Source: Mycobacterium paragordonae (lineage in GTDB: Bacteria > Actinomycetota > Actinomycetes > Mycobacteriales > Mycobacteriaceae). From it: a DNA stretch of 64,000 bases. The stretch's first letter is position 1; every line of letters starts with the position of its first letter. Made by a program: the position numbers and the translations under genes. Below the pieces are notes generated by a model. That model saw nothing but the letters and a program-made list of their open reading frames with translations, searched no databases and had not been told where the DNA came from. Shown here in pieces: positions 1 through 8,246 of this stretch. The DNA lies in the NCBI RefSeq assembly GCF_003614435.1, contig NZ_CP025546.1, forward strand, positions 5,580,001 to 5,644,000. The letters run 5' to 3'.

Positions 1-135
1 TTTGGGCCCAGCTTTGGGTCCGATCCGCCTCAGGTTATGGCGTCGGCTACCGCCCCTGCAAGGAACCCGAAGGTGCCCGCACTAGCCTGACAGCAGGCCG
101 CCGGCAAGACGCAAGACTCCCGAAACGGACCAGAA

Positions 136-882
136 ATGATCGATAACCAGGACCGGGTTGAACTGACCCGCAGTCTGCTGAACAAGCCCGCCACGCTGCG
201 GCACGGCTATCTCGACGTGTTAGGCGAATCTACGGCCGCTCCGGTTCCGACGTTTGCTCAGCGCGCCATGAACAGCCCCTTCGTCGCCACCGTCTACGAA
301 GGGCTGTGGCGGCCGACGTCTTTTTATCTGGCCAGCGGTGTCACCACGCAGGCCGAAGAGCGCCGCGCGGCGGCGGCCCTGCACCTGCGCAGCGCCACGA
401 GGCTGCTCGATGTGGCCTGCGGGCCAGGCAATTTCACCGCCCCGTTGGCCGCTCAACTGTCCACCGGAAGCCTCGCGGTGGGGTTCGACATTTCCGAGCC
501 GATGCTGACCCGGGCCGTGCAGGACAACAGCGGGCCACGGACCTGCTACGTCCGCGGTGATGCCCGCGAGTTGCCGTTCGGCGACGAAACCTTCGACGCC
601 GTTTGCTGTTTCGGGGCGCTGTACCTGATACCCGAGCCGTTCCGGGTGGCGCACGAGATGGTCCGGGTGCTACGACCGGGTGGCCGGATCGCCATCCTGA
701 CCAGTTACGCCGGCCAACCACCGCCCCTCAACCTGGCCGTCAACACCACCGCGCGCCTGATCGGGCTCACCATGTTCGACAAAGACGCATTTGTCGATCT
801 GTTCACCGAGGCCGGATTGACCGACGTCGAGCAGCAGACGCAACGGGCCCTGCAGTTCGTCACCGCGGCCAAACCGGCCTAG
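136..882 (+). CDS. Class I SAM-dependent methyltransferase
   Basis: 248 aa. The SAM-binding motif I is clear (LLDVACGPGNFTAPLA, about residues 91-106), followed by an acidic motif II (VGFDISEPML) and the post-I segment DARELPFGDETFDAVCC, which is the arrangement of UbiE/Methyltransf_11 enzymes. It therefore probably transfers a methyl group from S-adenosylmethionine to a small molecule or lipid; nothing here shows the acceptor. The N-terminal 90 residues are family-specific and contain no known motif. It stands alone on the plus strand and converges on the membrane protein at 939-1733. No operon partner is visible inside the window. Family assignment is firm, substrate unknown. Confidence 0.85.
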   Translation: MIDNQDRVELTRSLLNKPATLRHGYLDVLGESTAAPVPTFAQRAMNSPFVATVYEGLWRPTSFYLASGVTTQAEERRAAAALHLRSATRLLDVACGPGNFTAPLAAQLSTGSLAVGFDISEPMLTRAVQDNSGPRTCYVRGDARELPFGDETFDAVCCFGALYLIPEPFRVAHEMVRVLRPGGRIAILTSYAGQPPPLNLAVNTTARLIGLTMFDKDAFVDLFTEAGLTDVEQQTQRALQFVTAAKPA

Positions 883-938
883 CACTCCGATGCGGCGGCC
901 TCGCAGAACGCCGCACATCCGGCCGGCCGGCCGTGGGC

Positions 939-1733
939 TCAGGTCGACGGATTCGACAACACCGAGATGACGTCGCGCAGCGGGTCGGACGAGGTCGCCA
1001 TCTCTCCCAGGAAGGGATGCGAAAGCTCGAGGACGAGAAAGAGGTTGGCAGCCACCAGCACACCCACGGTCGCGACCATCACGCTGTGGATCCGCGGATG
1101 CTCGACGCCGTAGATGATCGCGCAACTGAGCACCAGGCTGCTGGTCAACAGAATCACCGTCCACAGCGCAAACGACGGCCCGGTGTTGGTCTGGGCCTGC
1201 ATAACCCGCTCCGTGCGCGCCTTGCTCATCTTGTCCAGCGTGCCGTAAGAGGTTGCTAGGAAGGTCTTTTGGGTGTCGGTGTGCGGTTGAACCTGCTGAT
1301 ACGCCTGGTAGACGCGTTGCAACGCCTTATCCGCCGGAGGGTATTCGTAGCCACGGACGGCCTGCGGCCACTCGGCCAGCGCGGCGCGCTCGTACTCCAG
1401 CAGCGCTTGCCGGATCCGGTCGGCGTCGGGCTGGTCGAACGCAGTGAGGTCCCTGGCCAGCTGGATGCCGGCGGTGCCTTCGTCGCGTGCCTGGCCGTCC
1501 TCGGTATTGATCTGACTCCACATGCCGGACACGACGAAACCGATGAAGAACGCGTAGACGAAGCCGACCACTCCGTACGCGAAGCGGGTGGCATCGTTGT
1601 GATCGGCACCGGCGAGCTGCGGGAACTTGCGGCGGACGAGCTTGCGGACCAGCACCGCGCCGCCCGCGATGCCGACGACCAGCAGTATCAGCAGGAGCCA
1701 CGATGGAACATTGGCGACGATCCAGCTACTCAC
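939..1733 (-). CDS. DUF4239-like integral membrane protein
   Basis: 264 aa with two hydrophobic segments near the N-terminus (about 10-30 and 50-70) and two near the C-terminus (about 185-205 and 212-232), enclosing a soluble, mostly helical central region of about 110 residues. This two-plus-two layout, with a conserved glycine-rich second membrane segment, resembles bestrophin-like DUF4239 proteins of unknown function. No enzymatic motif is visible. The upstream neighbour at 1809 is divergent, so the 75 bp between them must hold both promoters. The gene is not placed in any pathway by context. The family call is from topology and general resemblance only. Confidence 0.7.
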   Translation of the reverse strand: MSSWIVANVPSWLLLILLVVGIAGGAVLVRKLVRRKFPQLAGADHNDATRFAYGVVGFVYAFFIGFVVSGMWSQINTEDGQARDEGTAGIQLARDLTAFDQPDADRIRQALLEYERAALAEWPQAVRGYEYPPADKALQRVYQAYQQVQPHTDTQKTFLATSYGTLDKMSKARTERVMQAQTNTGPSFALWTVILLTSSLVLSCAIIYGVEHPRIHSVMVATVGVLVAANLFLVLELSHPFLGEMATSSDPLRDVISVLSNPST

Positions 1734-1808
1734 TCGTCACCCCTCCTTCCCCCAACTCACCGACTCTAGCCAGTAGCGTTTACCCGTGGTCGATTTCTGG
1801 GGTGAGCG

Positions 1809-2351
1809 GTGAGCGTCGCGGGGTTCGTTCTCGGCGTGGTCGCCACCGTGCTTGCGGTGATCTCGCTGGGCTGGCAGCTGACCAGCTACCGCCACCAGCG
1901 ACCCTGTCCGAAACTCAAGCCGGTGATCGGGCGGCTGACGCCCGACGGGCTGGTGACCAACGACGCCAGTTCCGACGTGCGCGAGTCATTGGCCGCGGTC
2001 GCGGACCAGCTCGAGGACGTTCCGCTCATCATCGGCGTCAAGGTGGTCAATGCGGGCCGGACCCCATTCCACGTCGCGGGCTGGGCCATCCGCACCGATC
2101 CCGACGGCACCTCGCTGGTGCCCGTCGAAAAGCCGGTCGCCGGGGCCGACGTTCCACACGAGATTCCGCCCCAGGGCAGCGCGGTTTTTCTCACCGAGTT
2201 CCGGCATGCACAACGGTTCGCCGCTGCCGCTCACAACGCCGCGGGGAGCGAGGACCCATCCCCGCGCATCGTGCTGACCGTGTCCTCGGGCACCCGCACC
2301 TACCGGACCAAACCCATTGCGCCCGAACTGTTTTCACTCGAATCAGAGTAG
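1809..2351 (+). CDS. Membrane-anchored hypothetical protein
   Basis: 180 aa, beginning at a GTG codon. The first 24 residues form a single hydrophobic segment (AGFVLGVVATVLAVISLGWQ) that should anchor the protein in the membrane. The rest looks like a beta-rich soluble domain: a central strand-like stretch (IIGVKVVNAGRTPFHVAGWAI) and a C-terminal strand (RIVLTVSSGTRTYRTKPI) suggest an immunoglobulin-like fold. I do not recognise a named family. Its stop codon overlaps the end of the convergent phosphatase/regulator gene by about 9 bp. The coding call rests on codon composition and a coherent fold pattern. Confidence 0.6.
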   Translation: MSVAGFVLGVVATVLAVISLGWQLTSYRHQRPCPKLKPVIGRLTPDGLVTNDASSDVRESLAAVADQLEDVPLIIGVKVVNAGRTPFHVAGWAIRTDPDGTSLVPVEKPVAGADVPHEIPPQGSAVFLTEFRHAQRFAAAAHNAAGSEDPSPRIVLTVSSGTRTYRTKPIAPELFSLESE

Positions 2352-4286
2352 TTGCGAGTCGGCCGGCTCTTGCGCGGCCGGCAGTCCCACCAGGTTGAGG
2401 ACGTGGTGTGCGGCACCACCTGGCAGCGCGACCAGGGTGCAGGCGGTCTGGTGTCGGCCGGCGAGTTCGTGTGCGTCGGCGAGCACACTGACGGCGGCCG
2501 AACCGAGGTGGGTGACCGCGCTCAGGTCGACTTGAATCGACCTGGTGCCGGCCTGACTGCGCAGCGACAGAACCTCTTTCAGTTCGGGGGCCGCCAGGGT
2601 GTCGACATCACCCACGACGACGATGTAGCCGTCATCGGAGGTGCCGACTTCGAAGGTCGTCGGCGCGGTGGCCCGCGGGGCAGGTGCGGCCAGGTCGGTG
2701 AAGACCGACTGCCGCGTCAGCAGTTGGGTGGCCGTCGCGGTGGTGCCATCCTCGCCGTGGCTGACGACGGTGTCGGGCACCGCGGCTTGAGCGATCGACA
2801 GCCCACGACCCCGGTGGACGTCGCTGGCGGTCGCCTTCCAGGTGCCGGAGTCGGCCACCACCACCCGTACCCGACCTAAGTCGTTGAGTTCGGCGTCGAT
2901 CGAAAAGTCGCCGAGAGATGTTGAGACGTAAGCATGTTCGGCCACATTGGCGATCAGCTCGCTGACGGCGTGCACGAGGGACTGGGTATTGCCGGCATCG
3001 GCCCCCAACCCCGCCAGCCACTGCCGCAACCTCGCCCGCACGGTGCGCTCGGCGGTCTCATCCGCGCGGCCCTCGATGTGTAATGCCGGCGGCGGAGTGC
3101 GGCGCTGCGCGGCGAGCAGCGTGATGTCGTCGCTGTATCCGGTGGTGCGCACCAGTAGCTCCACCGCGTGCGAACACACCCTTTCCACTGGGGCCTCGGC
3201 CGGGTCGAGTGGGAAGGTCTTCCCGCTGAAGACCCGGGCCATCACCTCGGCGACTTCGGCGGTGCTGGCGGCGAGTTCGCGACCGGGCCGTTCGATGATT
3301 CCGTCGCTGTAGAGCATCACCAGGTCACCCACGGCCAAGGTGGCTTTTCGGGTGCTGAAGCCCCGGCCGCTGCCCAGCGGGCCGGCTCCGGTGGTCTGCA
3401 GATACTGCGTCGTACCGTGGGCGATGATGACCAGCGGCGGTGGGTGGCCGGCAGTGCAGTATTCGAAGTCACCAGTCGCGGTGTCGAACCGGGCGACACA
3501 CACCGTGGCCGATTTCGCCCCCGGGATCTCCGCGACGAACCGGTCAACTGCCGTCAGAGCATCGAAAATGGCTGCGCCACTGTGAAATTGCATTCTTACC
3601 GCGGTACGCAGTTGCGCCATCACCGCCGCCGCTTGCACACCGTGCCCCACCACGTCGCCGACCACCAGCACCAATCGGCCGGCGGGGTCGATGAGGGCGT
3701 CGAACCAGTCACCGCCGGCCGCGGTGTCCTGGGTCGCCACCAGATAGGTGGCGGCGATTTCCGCGCCCGGCAAAACCGGCACACTCGGCGACAGCAGCGC
3801 ACGCTGCATGACCCCGGCCGCGGCCCGCGCCGACTGGTACCGGCCTGCCATATCGCGCGCCCGTTCTTCTGCCGCCAACCGGGCTTGCACGGATTCGGTG
3901 GTGTCGGCGCCGACGATCACGACGCCGGTGATCTCTCCGCGCGGATCACGCTGCGGGACAGCGGTGATGTTGACGAATCGTTCCCGTACCCCGGTTCCGT
4001 CCAGGTCGACCTGGACGCGCACCTCGGCGACGTGCAGGGGTTCTCCGGTCTGATAGACGCGGTCGTACATGTCGAGAATGCCTTGCTCACGCAGCTCGGG
4101 TCCGAAATCGTCGGCGGCCACTCCCAGCAACGCGTTCGGGTAGAACGCGCGGTGCGCCGCGTTGCAGGCCACCAGCCGCAGCTGCGGTCCCGCGAGCGCG
4201 CAGGCAATCACCGGCAGCCCGTCAAACGTTGCGCGCACCGTGTCGTCGTCGCCACAGTGGCGGTCGACTGCGTTCCCGGTACTCAT
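2343..4286 (-). CDS. PAS - SpoIIE (PP2C) phosphatase - HATPase - STAS anti-sigma regulator
   Basis: 647 aa from the ATG at 4286 (MSTGNAVDR). A longer frame starts at 4418 but would overlap the upstream AraC gene, so I prefer the internal start, 47 bp after that gene's stop. Domains in order: PAS (about 20-140), PP2C/SpoIIE phosphatase (about 165-360, with TAAGGDWFDAL and VVGDVVGHGVQAAAVM as metal-binding signatures), HATPase_c anti-sigma kinase (about 375-500, with ELIANVAEHAY), and a C-terminal STAS domain (about 545-640, with the phosphorylatable-serine region THLGSAAV). All modules of an RsbU-RsbW-RsbV partner-switching system are thus in one chain, the same architecture as M. tuberculosis Rv1364c, which I recall as a SigF-pathway regulator. 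Close resemblance to Rv1364c makes this an ortholog or paralog. No membrane segment is seen. Confidence 0.9.
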   Translation of the reverse strand: MSTGNAVDRHCGDDDTVRATFDGLPVIACALAGPQLRLVACNAAHRAFYPNALLGVAADDFGPELREQGILDMYDRVYQTGEPLHVAEVRVQVDLDGTGVRERFVNITAVPQRDPRGEITGVVIVGADTTESVQARLAAEERARDMAGRYQSARAAAGVMQRALLSPSVPVLPGAEIAATYLVATQDTAAGGDWFDALIDPAGRLVLVVGDVVGHGVQAAAVMAQLRTAVRMQFHSGAAIFDALTAVDRFVAEIPGAKSATVCVARFDTATGDFEYCTAGHPPPLVIIAHGTTQYLQTTGAGPLGSGRGFSTRKATLAVGDLVMLYSDGIIERPGRELAASTAEVAEVMARVFSGKTFPLDPAEAPVERVCSHAVELLVRTTGYSDDITLLAAQRRTPPPALHIEGRADETAERTVRARLRQWLAGLGADAGNTQSLVHAVSELIANVAEHAYVSTSLGDFSIDAELNDLGRVRVVVADSGTWKATASDVHRGRGLSIAQAAVPDTVVSHGEDGTTATATQLLTRQSVFTDLAAPAPRATAPTTFEVGTSDDGYIVVVGDVDTLAAPELKEVLSLRSQAGTRSIQVDLSAVTHLGSAAVSVLADAHELAGRHQTACTLVALPGGAAHHVLNLVGLPAAQEPADSQLL

Positions 4287-4333
4287 CGGAAACTTGTACC
4301 CCTTGCGCTGTCTTCTCAACTCGGGGATGTCGC

Positions 4334-5290
4334 CTAGCCGCGCAGGGTGACGTGCGGACTCTGGCCGTAGTGCTGCCGATAGTAGACGGCAAAGCGGCCG
4401 AGATGCCCGAAGCCCCAACGCCGCGCGACTCCGCCCACCGTCGCGGTTGCCTGGTCGCCGGTGACCAGGTCGAGATGGGCCTGATGCAGGCGGACGCGAC
4501 GGACGTATTCCATTGGCGTGCAGTCGCGGTGCTTGCGGAACATGTACTGCAGGGCGCGTGGAGTGACGTAGACGGCGCCCGCGATGTCGGCCAGTGAGAT
4601 GTCCGTGTCCGCGTTGTCTTCGATGAATGCGATGGCACGTCGCAGCAGAACCGGGGTGCTGTCGCGCCGGTCCATGGCGATCGGCTCCATGACCGCGTTG
4701 TTGAGGAAGGTCGCCAGCATGCTTGCCGCGATGTAGCGCTGCGCCGTGCCCACCACGAGCGGATTTTGGCAGGCCTCCGGGTCCGCCGCCACCGTTTCGC
4801 GAACGTGGTCCAGCGCGGCGACCAGCTGCGTGCCCGCAGCCGCGGAAGTCGGGACGGAGCCGGTGAGCCGCACCTGGTCCCGCGGGTCCGGCGAGTCCGC
4901 GGCGACGTGGCTCAGGAGAGCCCGGTCCACCGAGTAGATGTCAGCGCTGGCGTGGCGGCACATCCCGATCAGCGACTCGCCCGCGATGGCGCCGAACGCC
5001 CCCACCCGACCCGCTCCGAATCTTTCGAAAGCGCCGCGCTCGACGCGCGCGTCGATGCTGCCCGAACGGACTCGGACAAGCAGGATCCGCTCCGGGGGAA
5101 CCATGGCGTAGCTGAACGCGTAGTCGAAATCCGCCACGTCCACACTGGTCGAGCCGACCATCGAACGCTCCAGGCGGCTCCGGGTCGGTACACCGTGCTC
5201 ACCCGCAGCCATCCGGATACGCCCGAAGCTGGCGCTGACAACCTCCTCGGCCTCGCCGAGGTCGGTGGTGTCGAGCAAGACAGTGAACAT
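4334..5290 (-). CDS. AraC/XylS family transcriptional regulator
   Basis: 318 aa. The C-terminal 100 residues are a typical AraC double helix-turn-helix (FIEDNADTDISLADIAGAVYVTPRALQYMFRKH..., then the second HTH ending ...GRFAVYYRQHYGQSP). The N-terminal 200 residues resemble the AraC_binding_2 ligand or partner domain found in mycobacterial regulators such as Rv1395. It precedes the PAS-phosphatase gene on the same strand with a 47 bp gap and may be co-transcribed with it. It is divergent from the TetR gene at 5465; the 174 bp between them includes the tandem palindrome described separately. The ligand is unknown. Confidence 0.9.
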   Translation of the reverse strand: MFTVLLDTTDLGEAEEVVSASFGRIRMAAGEHGVPTRSRLERSMVGSTSVDVADFDYAFSYAMVPPERILLVRVRSGSIDARVERGAFERFGAGRVGAFGAIAGESLIGMCRHASADIYSVDRALLSHVAADSPDPRDQVRLTGSVPTSAAAGTQLVAALDHVRETVAADPEACQNPLVVGTAQRYIAASMLATFLNNAVMEPIAMDRRDSTPVLLRRAIAFIEDNADTDISLADIAGAVYVTPRALQYMFRKHRDCTPMEYVRRVRLHQAHLDLVTGDQATATVGGVARRWGFGHLGRFAVYYRQHYGQSPHVTLRG

Positions 5291-5400
5291 TGACGCGGGC
5301 TTTCGTTCAGAGACCTTTACCGCGGCATCGCATGGAACCGACGAGGCCCATTATCCAACAAGCGACGAGTTAATCCAGATCGGCTTGCCGCGAGCCGGAA

Positions 5401-5435
5401 TTCACTGACGGTCGTCATTGACGTCCGTCAGTGAA
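5401..5435. promoter_or_regulatory. Tandem palindromic operator, probably for the adjacent TetR protein
   Basis: Two 12-bp palindromes of the form TGACG-NN-CGTCA lie side by side, at 5406-5417 (TGACGGTCGTCA) and 5419-5430 (TGACGTCCGTCA), so their centres are 13 bp apart. They sit inside a perfect 11-bp inverted repeat (TTCACTGACGG at 5401-5411, CCGTCAGTGAA at 5425-5435). The site ends 30 bp before the GTG start of the TetR gene. Autoregulation of TetR genes through such sites is common; which protein binds here is inference. Confidence 0.8.
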
Positions 5436-5464
5436 CAGGCGTACCGTTCCGGCATGGGGTTACT

Positions 5465-6043
5465 GTGACCGCTCCGCCGTCGACCCGAGAGGCCCGGCGA
5501 CTCGAAACCCGGGCCCGTCTGTTCGACGCCGCCCTGGCCGAGATTTCGAGTCGGGGACTGGCCGCCGCCGACGTCAGTGCCATCGCCGCCGCCGCGGGCG
5601 TGGTGCGGGGAACCTTCTATTTCCACTTCCCCAGCAAAGAACACGTTCTTGTCGAGTTGGAACGCAACGAAGAGATCCGGATGGTGGCTGAGCTCGGAAC
5701 TGCCGGCGGCGACTTGGTGACGGTGCTGTCGCGGCTGGTGGATCGGATCTTGGAAGCCGAAAGCCGTTTGGGCACAGTTGTTTTCCGGGACATGCTCGGT
5801 TTGCACTTCGCCTCGGCACGGCCGGCCGATGACGAGTTGGCCGCGCACCCCGTCCTGGAATTTCTGGTCGGCGTGATCGCCCGCGCGCAGCAAGCCCAGC
5901 ACGTTCCCGCGGACGCAGACCCGGCTGAACTCGGAATGTTCTTCCTCACCGGACTTTTCGCGCTACTTGCCACCGGAACGCACGACACGGCGTTGTTACG
6001 CCGTTATGTGACAACAGTTGTCAAAGGAATGGAGACACGATGA
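5465..6043 (+). CDS. TetR/AcrR family transcriptional regulator
   Basis: 192 aa from a GTG start. The N-terminal 60 residues are a canonical TetR helix-turn-helix (RLFDAALAEISSRGL..., DVSAIAAAAGVVRGTFYFHF, PSKEHVLVEL). The C-terminal ligand domain (about 75-190) is all-helical and does not point to a particular inducer. The last four bases overlap the start of the diiron protein gene (ATGA at 6040-6043), so the two are translationally coupled and the regulator most likely controls that enzyme. A tandem palindrome just upstream is the likely operator. The family is certain; the inducer is unknown. Confidence 0.93.
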   Translation: MTAPPSTREARRLETRARLFDAALAEISSRGLAAADVSAIAAAAGVVRGTFYFHFPSKEHVLVELERNEEIRMVAELGTAGGDLVTVLSRLVDRILEAESRLGTVVFRDMLGLHFASARPADDELAAHPVLEFLVGVIARAQQAQHVPADADPAELGMFFLTGLFALLATGTHDTALLRRYVTTVVKGMETR

Positions 6044-6864
6044 ATCGCACCAGCATCGAGGGGTACCGGGATTTCCTGGCCAGGCGTGACGGCGAAGCCG
6101 ACCTGCTCAACAGGCGGCTGGCCAAACGCGAGCAGTTCTTCGAAGAGCTGGAAGCCAACCCGGTCCGGTCGGCACACCCCGCTGATCGCGCGACCTTCCT
6201 GCGCAACCTGCGCCGCCGGCGGCCCGAGCCCGGTCTGGATCGCAAGATGCTGTTCCTGCTGGCGACCGCCAAGCTGAACCAGGCGGAACGCTTCGGCGTC
6301 GGACTCGGTGAAACCTACGGCCGCAACAGCGACGAAAGCCTGCCGCCGGAGAACGTCTACCTCGAACTGGAAGAGCACTACCACACTCGGTTGCTGGCCT
6401 ACGCGCTCGACGTTTTCGATCTGACATTCCAGGTCGTCCCACCACCCTTCGTGCTGCGGCAGTTCGTCAAGACGGGCGTGTTCATCCCCGAGCGGCTGAG
6501 CTTCATGTTCGTCGGAGCCGCGGAGATGGCGGGCTGCATCATGTTCGACGAGTTACGCCGCGCCGGCGCCTCGCTGTTCGCCGACGAACCCGCGGTCGCG
6601 GAGCGCATCGAACTGCTCTACACCGAGATCCTCACGGACGAGATCGGGCATGTCGGGTATTGCGCGTCGCGCTGCACGGCCGGTGAGCGGGCGGTGATGC
6701 GGCGGCTCTATCCGTGGATCGGCCGCCTCTTTGCCCGCCAGACCGCGGAGATCAGCCTGCTGGTGGACGTCAAGGCGCTGAACGCGCGGCTGGACCGGCC
6801 GTTTGATGTGGAGGAGCTGACCGCGGGGCTGACGAACGAGACGTATCTGGTCGCGCATCCGTGA
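6040..6864 (+). CDS. Ferritin-like diiron-carboxylate protein, possible oxygenase or oxidase
   Basis: 274 aa. I see the complete ligand pattern of a class II diiron site: E83, then E112-x-x-H115 (EEHYHTR), E162 (GAAEMAGC), then E201-x-x-H204 (TDEIGHVGY). Four carboxylates and two histidines in two Ex(28)ExxH / Ex(38)ExxH halves are typical of ferritin-like four-helix oxygenases such as AurF-type N-oxygenases, but I see no feature that fixes the substrate. There is no signal peptide or membrane segment. It is coupled to the TetR gene by a 4-bp ATGA overlap and converges on the bestrophin-like gene 50 bp downstream. Iron binding is well supported by sequence; enzymatic activity is inferred. Confidence 0.8.
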   Translation: MNRTSIEGYRDFLARRDGEADLLNRRLAKREQFFEELEANPVRSAHPADRATFLRNLRRRRPEPGLDRKMLFLLATAKLNQAERFGVGLGETYGRNSDESLPPENVYLELEEHYHTRLLAYALDVFDLTFQVVPPPFVLRQFVKTGVFIPERLSFMFVGAAEMAGCIMFDELRRAGASLFADEPAVAERIELLYTEILTDEIGHVGYCASRCTAGERAVMRRLYPWIGRLFARQTAEISLLVDVKALNARLDRPFDVEELTAGLTNETYLVAHP

Positions 6865-6914
6865 AAGCACGTCGCACCGGCTTCGCTTGAAAGGAAAGCA
6901 CCGCGAGTCAGCTG

Positions 6915-7778
6915 CTAAATGCCCGCCTGAGCGTAGACATTCTTCTGGATCGTTTCGCAGATGTCCTCGAGGGGGAGGTCGTTCGCGTCATCGCCGAAGG
7001 GGCTTTCGATCTCGACGCCGATTTCCTCGATGCCGAAAAATGTGTAAGCGATGATGAGGACGTCGACAATCGTTGTCCAGCCGAAGGTGTCGACCATGGC
7101 GAAGGGGAGGGTGAAGCAGTAGAGGACAAGCGCCCGGCGCAAGTGGACGGCGTAGGCGAAGGGCATCGGCGTTTTGTGAATTCGTTCGCAGCCGCCGAGG
7201 TAGTCGACCAGGAGCTGAATGTTCTGGTCCATCGACGTGAGCATGATGTCAGAGATCAGGCCGCGCTCGCGCGCCTCCCGGAGGCAACCGGACATGTTGC
7301 CGGCGACAGCGAGAGCGGGATGCTGGGCGTCGATCACCTGCTGCGCCTCGTCGGGCGGAAGTTCTTTGATTTGTGGCCCGAGGCCTTCGGTACCGCGCAG
7401 GACGTGCATGGCCGCCCAGGGAAACACGGCTGTCCAGCGGGCGAGTCGGGCGACCAGGGCTGGATCCCCAGCGATGTATCCGCTGGCGCTGCGGACGAGG
7501 TTCCGAGTTTCATTCACGATCCCTCCCCATAGCTTGCGCCCCTCCCAGAAACGGTCATAGCTGGAGCTGGTGCGGAAAACCAGAAGCAGACCAAGGGCGA
7601 GGCCCATCAGTGTGTGCAACTGGATGGGCATGCCGACCGGCGCGACATAATTGTGAAAGGCGACAACCGCTGCGGACCAAGCGACGCATAAGGAGACTCG
7701 ACCGATGATCTCCCGGACCAGCGAGCCGCGGATGTCAAAAAAGTGGTCGAGCCATTTGTGCGAATCGTATTGGATCAT
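6915..7778 (-). CDS. Bestrophin-like chloride channel family membrane protein
   Basis: 287 aa. The N-terminus (MIQYDSHKWLDHFFDIRGS) and the segment LGLLLVFRTSSSYDRFWEGRKLWGGIVNETRNL match the bacterial bestrophin family (UPF0187/YneE), whose characterised members are pentameric anion or cation channels. Hydrophobic segments are at about 28-46 and 54-70, then two near 205-250, as in bestrophins. The C-terminal helix carries an acidic stretch (IGVEIESPFGDDANDLPLEDIC) like the conserved calcium-clasp region of the family. It is a single gene with no coupled partner. Ion selectivity cannot be read from sequence. Confidence 0.88.
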   Translation of the reverse strand: MIQYDSHKWLDHFFDIRGSLVREIIGRVSLCVAWSAAVVAFHNYVAPVGMPIQLHTLMGLALGLLLVFRTSSSYDRFWEGRKLWGGIVNETRNLVRSASGYIAGDPALVARLARWTAVFPWAAMHVLRGTEGLGPQIKELPPDEAQQVIDAQHPALAVAGNMSGCLREARERGLISDIMLTSMDQNIQLLVDYLGGCERIHKTPMPFAYAVHLRRALVLYCFTLPFAMVDTFGWTTIVDVLIIAYTFFGIEEIGVEIESPFGDDANDLPLEDICETIQKNVYAQAGI

Positions 7779-8056
7779 CGCTCATTTCGCTTCGTTGAGG
7801 TAGACGGGCTCAGCTGGCGCAGGAGGGCTTACACGACGACGAATTTGGCGCGATCCAACCGCGGATCATGCCCGGCCGCACCGCCGCCGGATAGTTCCAG
7901 ATTTCGATGCCTGGTGCAACACCAAGACTCCATGTCGACGGTGCGGGACGTATTGCGGAAGGCGAAGTGGGGAGCGGAAACGAACGGCGGGCACGAATAG
8001 CGGAAGTCCGAGGATGCCCACCAGCCCAACCCAGGTAGCTACTGGCGCAACCAACA
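7779..8056. other. Intergenic region without a supportable gene
   Basis: About 280 bp between the start of the bestrophin-like gene and the tRNA terminator. Short open frames exist on both strands (60-85 codons) but they overlap each other, lack ribosome-binding sites and have no family resemblance. The stretch presumably holds the promoter of the bestrophin-like gene. No repeat or insertion sequence is seen. Confidence 0.5.
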
Positions 8057-8090
8057 GAAAAACCCCGGCCGATGGCTCCGATGGCCGGGG
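8057..8090 (-). terminator. Rho-independent terminator of the tRNA-Ala gene
   Basis: An 8-bp perfect GC stem (CCCCGGCC at 8063-8070 paired with GGCCGGGG at 8083-8090, 12-nt loop) is followed on the minus strand by TTTTCTGTT. It lies 32 bp beyond the tRNA 3' end, the right place and orientation to end that transcript. Confidence 0.85.
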
Positions 8091-8121
8091 AATCTGTAGG
8101 CCATGACGCGACTCATCACAC

Positions 8122-8197
8122 TGGTGGAGCTAAGGGGATTCGAACCCCTGACCTACTCGATGCGAACGAGTCGCGCTACCAACTGCGCCATAGCCCC
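8122..8197 (-). tRNA. tRNA-Ala (anticodon CGC), CCA end encoded
   Basis: On the minus strand the gene starts GGGGCTA and ends TAGCTCC-A-CCA, giving a seven-pair acceptor stem with one G-U pair. The D arm (GCGCAGTTGGTAGCGC), a five-pair anticodon stem ACTCG/CGAGT around loop TTCGCAT, and the T arm with GGTTCGAATCC are all present. The loop places CGC as anticodon, reading GCG alanine codons. Total 76 nt including the encoded CCA. A terminator follows at 8057-8090. Confidence 0.96.
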
Positions 8198-8246
8198 TGA
8201 TCGCTAAGCAGGCTACCAGCCGCGACCGCGAAGGAACGAACCGCGA

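Noticed and set aside
7743..8054. Small open frames between the bestrophin-like gene and the tRNA
   Set aside because: They overlap one another on both strands, lack ribosome-binding sites and look like no known protein.
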